From positions 1-64,000 of the forward strand of contig JAKJHU010001589.1 of assembly GCA_022316685.1 (NCBI GenBank): a stretch of 64,000 nucleotides of DNA, written 5' to 3'. Every line of letters starts with the position of its first letter. The stretch's first letter is position 1. Source of the DNA: Progne subis subis (Eukaryota > Chordata > Aves > Passeriformes > Hirundinidae). The notes below the pieces were generated by a model, which searched no databases, was not told the DNA's origin, and saw nothing but the letters and a program-made list of their open reading frames with translations. A program made the translations under genes and the position numbers. Positions 22,291 through 34,091 of the stretch are shown here, one piece after another.

Positions 22291-24759
22291 AACCTGCCTC
22301 TTTTCTTCTGCAGAACCTTCTGAATATAACTTATTTCAATCTCAGACTTGGTGTCCTTTCTTTGCATTTTTGCATTTTTTTAATACATTCCTACTGTTAT
22401 GTTTTCCACAAACAAATATCACGACTCAACAGCATTTCTACATGAGTATCTGCCATTATTCAGTATCTCAATGACTTTCAAAAGCTTTGTTCCCTATGCA
22501 TGTGAATAAAATAATGATCTTTTGCAGATGGGAAGGAAAGAGGCTCGCAGCAGAGCCAGCATAGACAGGGACAATGGCCCTGGCTCTTTCCACAACTGCT
22601 CTTCCCAGCTCCACACTCCCCTTCCCAGCCCTTCTGTGGGTGCAAGGCCGGAGTGCTCGGGCAGTTTGGTCACTGTCCTGCTGCATGTCCGTGCTGTGAC
22701 CATCCTCCTCAGCAAGGGCCTCTAAAAGCAAAGGCCACGTGTGTAAGGACAGAAATAACAACTGAGATCAATTCTCTACTTCCCATCAGCAGACAATGTC
22801 CAGCCAGCTCCTGGCAGGAAAGGATGGAGTACATGTACTTTGTGCTTGGCATGAGAAATGTCTCAATAAAAGACATCCACAGCCCTCACGGCCAGCCCCA
22901 TCGCCCTTCTTTCCCCTCAGTTTATTGCTGACCATGATGTCACAAGGAATGGGAGCTCCCTTGGGTCAGTCCAGCCCAGCTGTCCCCTCCCTGTGCCCTC
23001 AGGAACACTTTCCCACCCCCAGCCTATTGGATGGGGGGTGTCAGACATGCCCTGGGCAGAGGTCAGGGCAGGGCTGGCCATGGCAGGGCAGAGGCAGGAG
23101 GGCAGCAAGATGGGAGTGTGCAGCAGCTGTGGGACAGGGCAGGACAAGCTGTGCTGGACATGGCCAAGGGCCCTGGCAAGGCTGGCAGTGCCCAGGAGAA
23201 GCCAAGTCCTGGTGTCCTGGGGCACAGCAGCCTCTGTGCCACCAAGGGCTGTGAGGAGACACCTTGTCCTGAGGCCCTGGGGCCTCCTGGCACAGCCCCA
23301 GCAAGGCTGGGCACTGTCAGCCCCTTGTGCTGCCCTCAGCATCCCCCTCACATGCCAGCGGCCTCAAGGATGTGCTGGAAGGAGTCCCTGGGGAGCCTTG
23401 GTCAGCAATGGCCCTGGGGGGCTCCTGAATGCTGCCAGGGACTGCAGGTTCTTCAAAGGACTTTGGGTTTTGCTTTTTCCTGGGAGTCTTTGAGAGGTTT
23501 GTGCAATCATGGCCTCCAATTATCAGCTTTAATTAGTCCCTTGAGAGCTTTGCAATGACACTCAGTGGGGCTCATTAATGCTTTGAGATAGTCAAGGTGT
23601 TTAAGCTACTTTGTAATTTCCTTCCCACACGGAGTCTCTGAGAGGTTTTTGTGCAATCCTGGCCTCTAATTCTCTCCTCCGCAGAGTCCATGGGAGCCTG
23701 TGTTGGGGAGGGACCTCAGTGGGACCCACTGATGCATCGAGACACTTTGGGTGTTTCCTCTGACTTTCACTCCTGGAAAGGTTTGTGCAATCTCCTCTCA
23801 GGCCCTGAGGTTCCAGGGCTCAACACCAAATGCACCACAGGGCTCATTACAATCAAGCAAGTCCTGACAAACCATGGCCGTGCCTTGATTTCCCTCTGAT
23901 CTGGTGCAGTTCATTAGGAAGTATTTTTTCCTAGAGTCAGGGTGAAATATTTCAAAGAACTTCCAATAAACCCACATTCCGTTTTTCATGGGTAAATTTT
24001 TCTCTTTAAAGCAGAAGTGTTTACAGCATTCAGTGACTGATACTGATCCAGGGTCTCTCCTAAGGAGGTCTGGCCTGGTCAGAGAAGTTGTGCCTTGAGG
24101 TCTTACCCAGTGTGGACAACCTTGTTCCACATTCCCCAACCCCCTCCTGTCTCCCCTCACTCACCTGGGACCTGCTTTTCTCAGAGAACTGGATGCACTC
24201 AAGCAAAGAGTGGTTTTCTTCCTTTTTTAGCAATCTAAAACTCCTAAGTTTCAGGCAATCTCCTCAAGTGTGTGCCAAGCCCAAGGCGCCACCAAGGAGC
24301 ATCCCCTTCCCCATGGCAGAACCATGCAAGGAATGTTCTAGACACACAGGAAGTTCTCCAATAAACACAAATCCAGAGTTGGCTGAAGGCAGAATTAGAC
24401 CAACTGCTGAAGGATAGACAAGCTTTGAACTCCTTGCAGCTCAAAGCTCCAGGTGGGTTGTTGGGAGGTGTGTGAGTGAGCCAAGAGTGAGGGGAAGGGA
24501 AATGCAGAGAGCCCTGGAAGTGCTTGTGTGCAGACAGGCTGTGGGGAAGGGCCCTGCAGCCCTGCCCTGGGCCAGGAGTGAGGGTGGATCATCATCCCAA
24601 CCTGCCCTGGGCCATTGCAAGGGGCTGTGGCCATGGACACTGCACTGAGCCCACTGCTGGCTTTGGATCCCTCATCCCTTCAAGGTTCCTTGGAAAGCAC
24701 CCCAAGGACCCATTTCTGCAGCCAGGTTCCATGGCCAGGGGGGATGTGGGGAGCTGCAG
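22291..24759. repeat. D2 block, non-coding, with 145-bp tandem repeat
   Basis: Copy of 9183-11639. Three units of the 145-bp repeat start near 23490, 23640 and 23778. No gene is supported. Confidence 0.6.
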
Positions 24760-24875
24760 GTGGTCAATGCCCCATCCCTGGGAACATTCAAGTCCAGCTG
24801 GGACAGGGCTCTGAACAACCTGATGTGGTGAAAGATGTCCCTGCTCATGCCAGGCCTGGACAAGAGGCCTGAGTG
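24760..24875 (+). mobile_element. CR1 3' fragment, D2 copy
   Basis: Same fragment as 11640-11775. Confidence 0.7.
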
Positions 24876-25690
24876 AGGCCTGAACAGCAGGCCCTGAGCC
24901 AAAGGTGACCTCTGCATCAACCTTCCCACCAAAGGTTATCTTTGCATCTGCTCATTAGTGAAATATGCATGGTCATTAGCACTGTGACAGATGTATCCAC
25001 TCATTAGTGAAACATGTATTGACCTTTCTGTGTTTAGAAGCTGGACAAGGCGGTGAAATCTGACATCTGGCCTTGTTTGGGGCTGGATGGTCAAAGTCAC
25101 CTCCCTTGGCTCCTCCTTGGGCCCTGGCCAGGCTTTGGGAGGGACCCAAGAGGAGGAGGAAACCAGCTGTTCCTGCACTAGAAGTGCTGTCAGTTTGTTT
25201 ATTCAGCGCTCTCAGAGCTGGGCCCTCTCCCAGCCAGGTTGGAGCCTCACCTGTGGCTGGAGGCACCTGCAGCAATTCCCAGTGTCCGGGAGTGGCTTTG
25301 CAGTCCTTGGCTGGGACAGCTTCCCCCAGCTGCTGTGTGCATGTGGGTGATGGGAAAGTCTGAGGGGAACTGCTGATGGATCTTTCTCAATCCCTGCAGG
25401 CAATCTTTGGTAGTGATGGTTGGGTGCCTTGCTGAGCTGCTCCTTTTGTGCTCCTTTGCTGCTTTGAGCTGTAGTAAATGACACTGATTCCTTCAGGTGG
25501 TGTTGGTGTCTTTGCTGCTTTGGCACTAAAATGCATCCAAAAATTGCATATGGAAAAAGGAAAAGAACCTGTGGGTTTGGGAAGATGAGGATGGATTTTG
25601 GTCACAGAATGTTGGAAACAGCACCAACAGAAGGAACAGATCCACTGTCAAACTCCTCTGGCCCAAAGGCACTGGGGACACAACAGCAGC
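24876..25690. repeat. D2 block end with empty LTR site
   Basis: At 25242-25246 the sequence GAGCC occurs once and the flanks join without the 780-bp LTR present at 12146-12925. No gene. Confidence 0.75.
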
Positions 25691-25799
25691 ACAGTGAGGA
25701 GCCCTGGATCCATCATCAACCCACAGTGGGAAATAGGAAATCAGACCTTTGGTACTGGGAATGGGAGCTGCTGGGTGTGTGGAGACTGCCCATAAACAG

Positions 25800-26639
25800 A
25801 TTCCTAAATGATGGTTTGGGTCCTGTTTCCAGGCAATAATGATGCCTCTCTTGAGGGTACTTCAGCAACATCCACAAAGAAGAGCTGGGGGCAAGAGAAC
25901 ATTTTCTCCCCAGAGAGTGCCTTTGCTCTCAGAAAACCAAAAATTCTGGTTCACCCTGTGCCCCATGTGCGCTGCCTTGTCTGTGGAGTTTACATTAACG
26001 AACTAAATCCATTAATAGATGAAGTAAAAAGAGATGCTATTCAAATACCCAATAGCACATCCACTGAGCTCCAACAAACACAAATGGGGCTCTACAGAAC
26101 TGCATGGCCTTGGATTATCTGCTTGCCCTCTAGAGAGGAGCTTGTGCTATTCTAGGAAGGAATGTTGCAGGAATCAGTGTTGGGTTTGAAGTCCAACAAT
26201 CAGGAATCACCTCAACAGAAAGAGCAGGAGAAGAGAGGCAGAAAGAAGAAAATTCTTCATGGTGGGATTGGCTTCCAAATGGGAGGCTGCTGCAAAATGC
26301 AGTCGGGGCAGTCACTGTAATCATTGCACTGTGATAACTTGGTGTGTTACGATTCCATGTTAGATTTTCAACACTTCATTCTGGGAAATGGAGTATTGAG
26401 ACTTGTCTAAAAAGAGACGCAGTCTCAAGAAAACAGGGATATTTGATAAAGAACAGAGAACAGCAACTAATTAGGCATGTTTTGAAAGGAATGCAAATTA
26501 TAGCTCTGAGTAATGAACATGAAGAGCATGTAATTGAAGAAGAGATGATGCCTTTATGCATAATACCTAAATATAAACTCTGTTATCAAAAGAATTGTTA
26601 TGAAGGTTGTAGTTCATCTGTAGGTCAAAGCACTGACTG
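25800..26639 (+). pseudogene. Possible retroviral env-like remnant
   Basis: Unlike its neighbours this stretch has a coding texture on the plus strand. Frame 25808-26155 is open. A second frame from about 26154 reads through a Trp-rich NSSWWDWLPNG motif into the hydrophobic run VGAVTVIIAL, then two stops (about 26331-26336). A third frame (26344-26640) ends in a Cys-containing tail. A Trp-rich membrane-proximal segment followed by a hydrophobic helix is typical of retroviral transmembrane subunits. No Cys-Cys motif or fusion peptide was found, so the call is tentative. It is unrelated in sequence to the env of the provirus at 33210-43554. Confidence 0.3.
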
Positions 26640-27067
26640 AAGTACTGAGACCTGAACAACAGGCCCTGAGCCAAAGCTGACCTCTAGATGAACCTTCCAA
26701 CCAAATGGTTTATTCCCATCTGCTCATTAACAAAGCATTACTAGCAATATGATCTCTGTATGTGTTCATTGGTGAAACATGGATTTATCTTTCTGTATTT
26801 GTAAACCAGACCCAATCTGGCTTTGTCTGGGGCTGTAGGATCTAAGCCAACTCCCCTGGTTCCTCCTTGAGCCCTGGCCAGGCTTTGGGAGAAACCAACC
26901 AGGAGAATGAAACCAGATGTTCCCACACTAGGAGTGATGTCAGCTTCTTTGTTTAACAGTGTAAAAGCTGGGCCCTCTCCCAGCGAGGCTGGAGCCTCCT
27001 TGTCTGCAAAGGTGGGTGCACCTGCAGGAATTCCCAGTGTCCAGGAGTGGTTCTCCTGTGCTTGGCT
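26640..27067 (+). repeat. Fourth, diverged D fragment
   Basis: Aligns with 11780-12145 and on to about 12990, without the solo LTR. It is more diverged than D1-D3 and is cut at 27067 by an LTR-like insertion. Confidence 0.65.
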
Positions 27068-27600
27068 GTGAAAGGGTTAAAAGAACTGTGCCTGGGCATC
27101 CTTGGGCAAGAATAAGATACACCTGGAAGCTAGCAAATGTTCACCACAAGCTTAAGACACAGGATGAAACTTGTCAAGAAATAGGGCACAAAACTTGCAG
27201 AAATGAAGGACAGAGCTTGCTAAAACCAGTGAGGAAGTCACTGAAATGGCAAACTGGAGACTGTGCATGCCTAGAGGAGAAAGAGAAAAGGGCACAGTGA
27301 TGGAGACGTCCAGCCTTCATCAGGGGACCACCGAGGAGGACGCGGAGCCTTCCTCAGTGCCACCACCAGGATGTTGAACCTGCGCCTCACCTATGCTAAT
27401 GATAGTAATAAGTTCTAAGAAATAGTTTACATAACCCCACCTTTTCTAAGGAAAACTACAACTATGCATAAAGTGTAACCATATATTGTCATCTGCTGTG
27501 TGCCTGTGTGTGTGCTGTTGGGAGGAGATATCCCTGCACACCCGGTGTGCTGAATAAAGCAAATCCCCGCTTCTTGGACTTTGTCTCAGAAGTGTCTCTT
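27068..27600 (+). mobile_element. LTR-like insertion in the fourth D fragment
   Basis: The D sequence stops at CTTGGC (27062-27067) and TGTGAAAGGG begins. AATAAA near 27553 is followed by a T/C-rich stretch. CTTGGC occurs again at about 27598-27603, which would give a 6-base duplication, but the element would then not end in CA, so the right end is uncertain. D sequence does not clearly resume afterwards. Confidence 0.4.
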
Positions 27601-27619
27601 GGCCCAGTTTGGGACGATT

Positions 27620-27890
27620 CACTTCCAGGGGGTTCTGTCAAGTCCCAGTGGAACCTTGGTGCCATATTGTTCCACAGCCTCACAATGCTCTCCTGGCTTC
27701 CATGGGCTCCCTCTGTGACTCACTGCAGCCTTGGTTCCATCAGGGTCTCTTGGGTTCCATGGTGCACAAGCCTTTGTCACATCTGAGCCTTGCTTCCAGG
27801 AGTTCCATCGACTGACAGTGGCCGTCTGCATTCCATGAGGCCCAGCTAGATCACAGCAGAGCCTTGCTTTCATCAGGCTCCGATACCTGT
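27620..27890 (-). repeat. Degenerate minisatellite, GTGACAC family, reversed
   Basis: On the minus strand it repeats ATGGAACC and GTGACA-like words at about 35-45 base intervals, as at 49806-50250. Confidence 0.45.
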
Positions 27891-30394
27891 TCTGCCAACT
27901 GACGGGGGTGATTTAAAGAACACAGAAACCCATGGAAAGAATGGTCTTATTCTACTGTGAATATTGAGGCAACAAAAATGAAAAATTATACATTCAATAA
28001 AACTACGTGCTTGGCTTTTGCAACAAGCAAAAAGAAAGCAAGGCAATGCACCTAATCATTATTATGCAAGAGAAAGGAGTGGGATTGAGAAATTGCCTAA
28101 ATATTCCAGTCTCATCCAGAGTCTGCAGTCATATGGGAGCCCTGTTTCACAGCAAGGACCTGGAGAACACTTCCAAGCAATCCAGTTGTAGATGAGGTCT
28201 CTGAATTTACTCTGAAAGTATAAATTCACTTAGCATTTATAAGCCCAAATCACCACGTAAAAGTGACTAAATTTTATTTTTAGCACATAAACTCCTGGAT
28301 TTCGTGGCCCTTTTCCTGACTAGGAGGGGCCAGGACTATACCAGATCCCAGTCCTTGGCTTGGAGGATTTCCCCTAAAATATCCTGCAAGACTCTATTCA
28401 GTACCAGTTGGGAAATGCCTCTAAAATGATACATTTCTTGCAGATAACTACACAAGATCATGCAAAAGTTTCTAAAGCATTCATTTTGGTGTTAAACAGC
28501 TGGCATAAGCATCTCGGTCATCTATTTTTAGCTAAATAAAACTGATGGTGTTAGGCACACAATGCCCAGGGCTCCTCTTGTAAGTCAGCTCTGGCTGAGG
28601 CCGGCCACTCAGGCCTAAGCACATCAGGAGCTGAAGTGACCACGACTGGGAATGGCAAAAACACCCACTGGGACTGGCCCAGAGGCCCCGGGACTCCCTG
28701 GCATGGATCACCTCAGGAGACAGTATTTCAGGGAGCCCAAAGGACTCTTGGGAGAGCTGCTGTGGAGACAGAGGGAATCCCACAGCTGAATCCCTTGCCT
28801 GGGCTCCCAGAGGACCCTTCTGCTGTGGGGCTGCTGAGGCTGGAGGAACAGCAGGTACCCATGGCCACCCCAAAACAGGGCCCCGTTGGCAACAGGGCAC
28901 CGACCGGGACTGCGGGACCCCATCCCTGGGATGAGTCAGGAACTGGAGAGCTGGGAGTGCTCAGCCAGAGCCGCTGAGCCTCCAACAGCCCCACATGGGC
29001 AGAGCGTGAGCCCAGTGGGGAGTGGCCACTGACAGGACTGTGGGGGCCTGAACCAAGTCCCAGCCCCACTGAGAGCGGCTGTGCCAGACACCCTGGAACT
29101 CCAGGACCAGCTGGAGGCCGAGGCAGCCAAGTGGTGCCACCATCGATGTTCCTTTCTTCCTCCTCAGAAAGGACACTGGGAAGCTGAGGAAGTGGGAATG
29201 AAAGGAGTAGGGATGGTGGAAGCTGTGGAACAGCACTAACACCAGGAATCCAAAGTCTTCCTAAAAAGGAGGGCATAAATCCCTGGTATCCAGCATCCTG
29301 CCTCAGAAACCCATTCCCAGAATTACCAACATAAAACCATCCTCCAGTTCTCTGGATTGTGCTGCTCCTGACCCACTAAGACCTTCCCACCAGACTGAAC
29401 CTCTGAAGTGGGATTGATGGAGGAAGCCTGAACCCTGAGCCATGCCAGGCTCAGTGCCCAGGAGCATCCCCTGGCGCTGTTTAACACCAGCCCTGCAGGA
29501 ACTGGGGATGCAAACAGGACAAACTTGAGCATCTCCCACCATCAGATACCTCAGAGGTTACACAGCAACACAGCCATGACTCTCCTAGACTGGATTCAGG
29601 AATGGCACCCCTAATGCAGCCATTAGATCCAGATCTGCCCACATCCCTTTGGCACTCCTGCTTTTGGTGTCTCTCTGTCTCCTCTCCCTGCCCAAAGGAG
29701 GCTCCTCTCTCCCCTCTCCTTGCCCTGACAAGAGAGTCACACAAATAAAGATGTGGGATTGCCGGGTGCTGAGGGGTTGTAGAAGGAGCCTTCTCCAGGT
29801 CTGGCCTGTTTCCAAAACCCATACTTGCTCCTGCAGCAAGGAACCTCCTTGTTCACCCTCTCCAAGGGTGTCAAGCTCAGGAAGGGATTCCTGACACCCT
29901 GTGCAGCTGGGAGAGCTCCTTTGTCTCCATATCAGGGGACAAAACCAATCACAGGAACCCTGGGGGGACTGACATTGTGACATGGGGATATCTGTATTTA
30001 TTTTCCAGTGACAAACAAAAATGTGGAATGGTGCCAGAGCTTGCTTTGATCTACATGAAACTTTAACAAATGTCCCTCCTCCTGACAGCGACTCCTCTGC
30101 AGCTCCTCTGGGAGATCTCCTGGGCCGAGTCCAGTAAGAGGAGATTTCACTGCTGCTGAGGTGCTTGAGGGGGCCCATTTCAATGCTTTGCTGAAGTCCA
30201 ACGACTTTGTGGTTCCCCAAGGAGCAACGTTCCTTTCTGGCACTCACTGCCCCATGAGGGACATTATTCAGTGGCTGCTGTTGGGTGAGTTACGGCCACA
30301 GGGAGAGGGAGGAGGAGATGATCCCATCCATGGCTGCTGCTGGGTCCAGACATTCGGTGGGATAAAGCTGAAACAGAGCTTCGGCATCTCTCCC
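27891..30394. other. Anonymous region, no gene recognised
   Basis: AT-rich to 28560, then GC-richer. Frames such as 28728-29276 minus and 29585-30247 minus have no domain, signal peptide or paralogue in the window. No RNA gene, tandem repeat or known repeat family was recognised. Confidence 0.4.
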
Positions 30395-30589
30395 AAAATT
30401 ACAGAATCACAGAATGGCTTGGCTTGGAAGAGACCTTAAAGTTCATCTCATCAAACCCCTGCCACGGGCAGGGACACCTTCCACTATCCCAGGCTGCTCC
30501 AACCCACATCCAGCCTGGCCTTGGACACTTCCAGGGATCCAGAGGCAACCACAGCTTCTCTAGGCAAGCTCTGACCTCTGCCCAAGGTG
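30395..30589 (-). mobile_element. CR1 3' end, minus strand
   Basis: Starts at ACAGAATCACAGAATGGCTT. It continues with AAGAGACCTTAAAGTTCATC, AACCCCTGCCACGGGCAGGG and CCAGCCTGGCCTTGGACACT, the reverse complement of a CR1 3' region. Confidence 0.8.
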
Positions 30590-31840
30590 AGCAGGGACAC
30601 AACCCAAGGGAACAGCTGGAGCTGGGCCAGGGCAGGGCTGGGCTGAAGATCAGCAAAAGCTTCTTCTCCCAGAGGGGTCTGAGGCACTGACCAGGCTCCT
30701 CAGGGAATGGGCTCAGCCCTGAGGCTGCCACAGCTCCAGAAGTCTTTGGACACCGCTCCCGGGAATGCCCAGGCTGCCACTCTTGGGCTGTCTGTGCAGG
30801 GCCAGGGCCTGGACTCCATGATCCTGCTGCCTCCCTCCCAGCTCAGCCCCTTCTGCAGTTCTCTCCCTTGGGCTCAGCCTTTGTGTCTCCTCCAGGCGCT
30901 GGCAGAGCTCTTGGGGCCGGGGCAGGAGCAGGACAGCCCCAGCGTTCCCCTCTCTGTGACACCACGGTGGGGACAGCTCCAACGTTCCCTGCCTGGAGAC
31001 GCTCCAAGGGAAGCGTCCAGAGCCACAGCCAGACAGCAAAACTGAGCGGGCACTGAGCACCCCCGGCCTGGGCTGATGTGCATTGCTGTGCACACAGCTC
31101 GGGGAAGGTCCCCCTGGCCACCTCCACAGTGCCACAGGCAAGTGGCACATAGAGTTACAGAGCTCTGCCCAGAGCTGACAGGGTAAGTTAAAAAAATAAC
31201 AAAACCATAACCAAAACCAAACTAAACCAAACACCCCAAGAAAAAAAAACAAAACCCAAATCAAACAAAGAAAACCACCAAATAAAAAAAATGCCAAGAA
31301 AAAGACAACTCTGCCCCCAGCAGAGCTGCTGCCTCCTCCAGTGCTTTCAGCTGCACTCACACACAGCACTGAGACTGCAAGCAATGACCATTCCTCAGGC
31401 ACATCTGCTGTAAAAGCAGCTTGAGGACCGCCCTGGAGCAGGACTCTTCTCATGCCAGTGAAAAAGGCCCCTTGGCAGGCAGCTCTAGGGCACTTGCAAA
31501 GAGCAGGGGCCAGAGACACAGGCTACAGGGGAGAAAAGGGCTCTCAATTGCCCACCCCTGGCACATCAAGCCTGCTCCCAGGCTGCTTTCCACACAGCAT
31601 TCCTCTGGAGGACTGTAGAAAGCTGACAGACAGCTCTGCCTTGTCCATGTTCTGTGCTCTAAAGCTGCCTGCAAGAGGAAATTCAGGCTCAGCTCCTGTG
31701 GCACAATCCCTCCTGGCCACGGGCACAGCTCTGGGAAGGCCTTTGCACACCCAGCCTCTGCTGCAGTCAAGGAAAGCTCCTGGCTCAGGCTCAGCTTTCC
31801 TGCCCATCCAGACCCCTCGTGTGCCCCAGCAGCAGGAAAT
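30590..31840. repeat. F2 block with CR1 3' fragment
   Basis: Bases 30590-30860 are a plus-strand CR1 3' region lying head to head with the minus-strand CR1 before it. The rest is paralogous to 15950-17110. No gene. Confidence 0.65.
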
Positions 31841-32060
31841 TGCCGGATCTGGGTGATGGCAAACCGCTGCATCTGGAGTCCTGGCACCACCAATGGACCA
31901 GATCTGGGCGGTGCCAGAACCGAGAAATTGCTGCAGTTTGGCTTTTTGTGCCAGTAAATTTCTGGACTTGGGCTGTTCCAGCACCAGGACATTTCTGTAT
32001 CTGGGCTCTGGCTGTGCCAGGAAACACCAGATTTGAGTCTCCAGATGATGAAAAAAATCC
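31841..32060. repeat. Degenerate short tandem repeat
   Basis: About four units of roughly 50 bases built on GCCAG...AAATT and TCTGGGC words. No gene. Confidence 0.4.
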
Positions 32061-33209
32061 AGATCTTTCTTTCTTTTCTTTCTTTCTTTCTTTCTTTCTT
32101 TCCTACTATCCTTCTTGGAACCAGACACCACAACCCTCCCAAATATACCACCACACCACCTCAGCCCTGCTACCAAACTGCTACAAGCACCAGCACCCAC
32201 CCAAAATTGCCTCTTGCTTTCCCACCCTCTGCTCCAACAGCCCAAAATACCCCATCCCCCCACTGCAATCCCTACCCCTCCCTACCTTCACAGAAGCCCT
32301 CACACTGCAATCCCCACATTGCACTGATCCATCCCATCCCATCCCATCCCATCTGGGCAGGAAGTCCCCTCCAACCAGCCCTTGCACACTTCCAGCCATT
32401 CCAGGGCAGCTGCAGCTTTTCCGCCCACTCTGTGCCAGGGCCCCACCGCCCTCCCAGGGAACAAGTCCATCCCCACATCCCAGCTCACCCTGGCCCCAGG
32501 CAGTGTCCAGCCATGGCCTGTGTCCTGGTGCTGCAGGCCCTTGGAAAGAGTCACTCCCCGCCAGCAATTCCTGCTCTTCCCTGCTCTGGGGCAGCAGCTG
32601 CAAGTTGATTTGCTCCCTGGGCCACTGGCCCAGCCCCAAGCCAGGGCCGGGACCTTTCCCCAGAGCTCTGCCGGCACTGGCTCGCTTCGGCCGCAGCCCA
32701 GCAGCAGACGGAGCTCAGAGCTCCCCGGGGGCTGCGCCTCCTGCCCAGGGACAGCAGCAGGGGCAGCTGAGACTTCTGCCCCGGGGCCAGCAGGGAATGC
32801 TACCCCAGGGAACGGCTGGGGCTGGGCCAGGCCAGCTGCAGGCTGGAGACCAGCAAAAGCTTCTTCCCCTACAGGGGGCTTGACCACTCACCAGGCTCCC
32901 CAGGGAATGGTCACAGCTGCGAGGCTGCCGCAGCTCCAGGAGCCTTTGGACACCGCTCCCGGGAATGCCCAGGCTGCCACTCTTGGGCTGTCTGTGCAGG
33001 GCCAGGGCCTGGACTCCATGATCGCGCTGCCTCCCTCCCAGCTCAGCCCCTTCTGCAGTTCTCACCCTTGGGCTCAGCCTTTGTGTCTCCTCCAGGCGCT
33101 GGCAGAGCTCTTGGGGCTGGGGCAGGAGCGGCACAGCCCCAGCGTTCCCCTCTCTGTGACACCACGGTGGTGACAGCTCCAACGTTCCCTGCCTGGACAC
33201 GCTCCAAGG
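32061..33209. repeat. F3 block with TTTC and CCCAT tracts
   Basis: Paralogous to 14810-16090. Contains the TTTC repeat (about 32065-32102), a short CCCAT repeat (about 32327-32353) and a CR1 3' fragment (32795-33050). It is cut at 33209 within CTCCAAGG by the provirus; the equivalent F1 and F2 sequence goes on with GAAGCG. No gene. Confidence 0.7.
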
Positions 33210-34070
33210 TGTGAGGAATAAAATTTAAAAAAAAAAAAAAAAAAGTGCAGAGTATTAAGAGTTGGTGTTAAGTTGGATAGTTGTTTGCTACTTGTTCTTG
33301 TTACCAGTTTTATGTATTGATGTTATCTGTCTCTGTTATCTGTTCTGTGTACCCCAGACCCCAGTTTAATCCCTAAGGTTGTGTATTCCTCCTTACCTCA
33401 TTCCGAGCTAGGCCCCTAGACTCCATTGTTCAGTCCCAGTTTCCCCTTACCCTTCCTGTGTTAAGTAGCCACTGCTCCCTGATTGGCCCCTTGAGTCAGC
33501 AACACCACATGTCTACGCCCACCGAGACACTGACACTGCCTGCCTGCCATCAGCTCCACCCCATCCGTCCATCAGCCTGGAGGCACTGCCCAGAGCCCGC
33601 CCAGAGACCGGCCACCCTCCATGAAGTACCACCCAGTATGGAGATGAGGGGGACTCCCAAGGTGCACCTCTCAACCGGAAGTGGGGTACATACCAACAAC
33701 CCCTAATAACAACGAGCCGGCACCACTTCCAACAAGATGAGAGGTACCAATGGGTGAGGAAAACCTTCAGGCACCTGTGGACTTGGCCGGACAGACATAC
33801 AGGTGCTCACCCTGACTTGAGAGGCACCCACTGGGAGACACCCCCTGGCCCAAAAGACATTGTGAGCGAGACCTGAGGACTCCTGTGAGGCAAGGCTCCT
33901 GACTCTGCAGTGTGAGCAACAGATTCGTCTAGACCTCCTTCTCAGCGGTGTCTATCAGGAGCAGCGGTGGTGTAGGCCTTCCCCGAGCTACCTCCTTTGA
34001 GAAAAGAGCTGATTAATAAAGGCACTGAAAGGAGTAAAATCAATCTCCTGCCCTCGTCTCATTTATAACA
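33210..34070 (+). mobile_element. 5' LTR of gammaretrovirus-like provirus
   Basis: 861 bases, TGTGAGGAATAAAA to ATTTATAACA. AATAAA at 34015-34020 is the likely polyadenylation signal; CTGATTGGCC near 33479 is a CCAAT-type box. It differs from the 3' LTR (42702-43554) at about 30 places by hand count, and its A run near 33225-33243 is longer. The left flank is CCAAGG, which is not repeated after the 3' LTR. Confidence 0.92.
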
Positions 34071-34073
34071 ATT

Positions 34074-34091
34074 TGGGGGCTCGTCTGGGAT
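34074..34091 (+). other. Primer-binding site, tRNA-Pro type
   Basis: TGGGGGCTCGTCTGGGAT lies three bases after the 5' LTR. Gammaretroviruses commonly prime from tRNA-Pro with a TGGGGGCTCGTC-type site; one position differs from the usual form. Confidence 0.88.
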
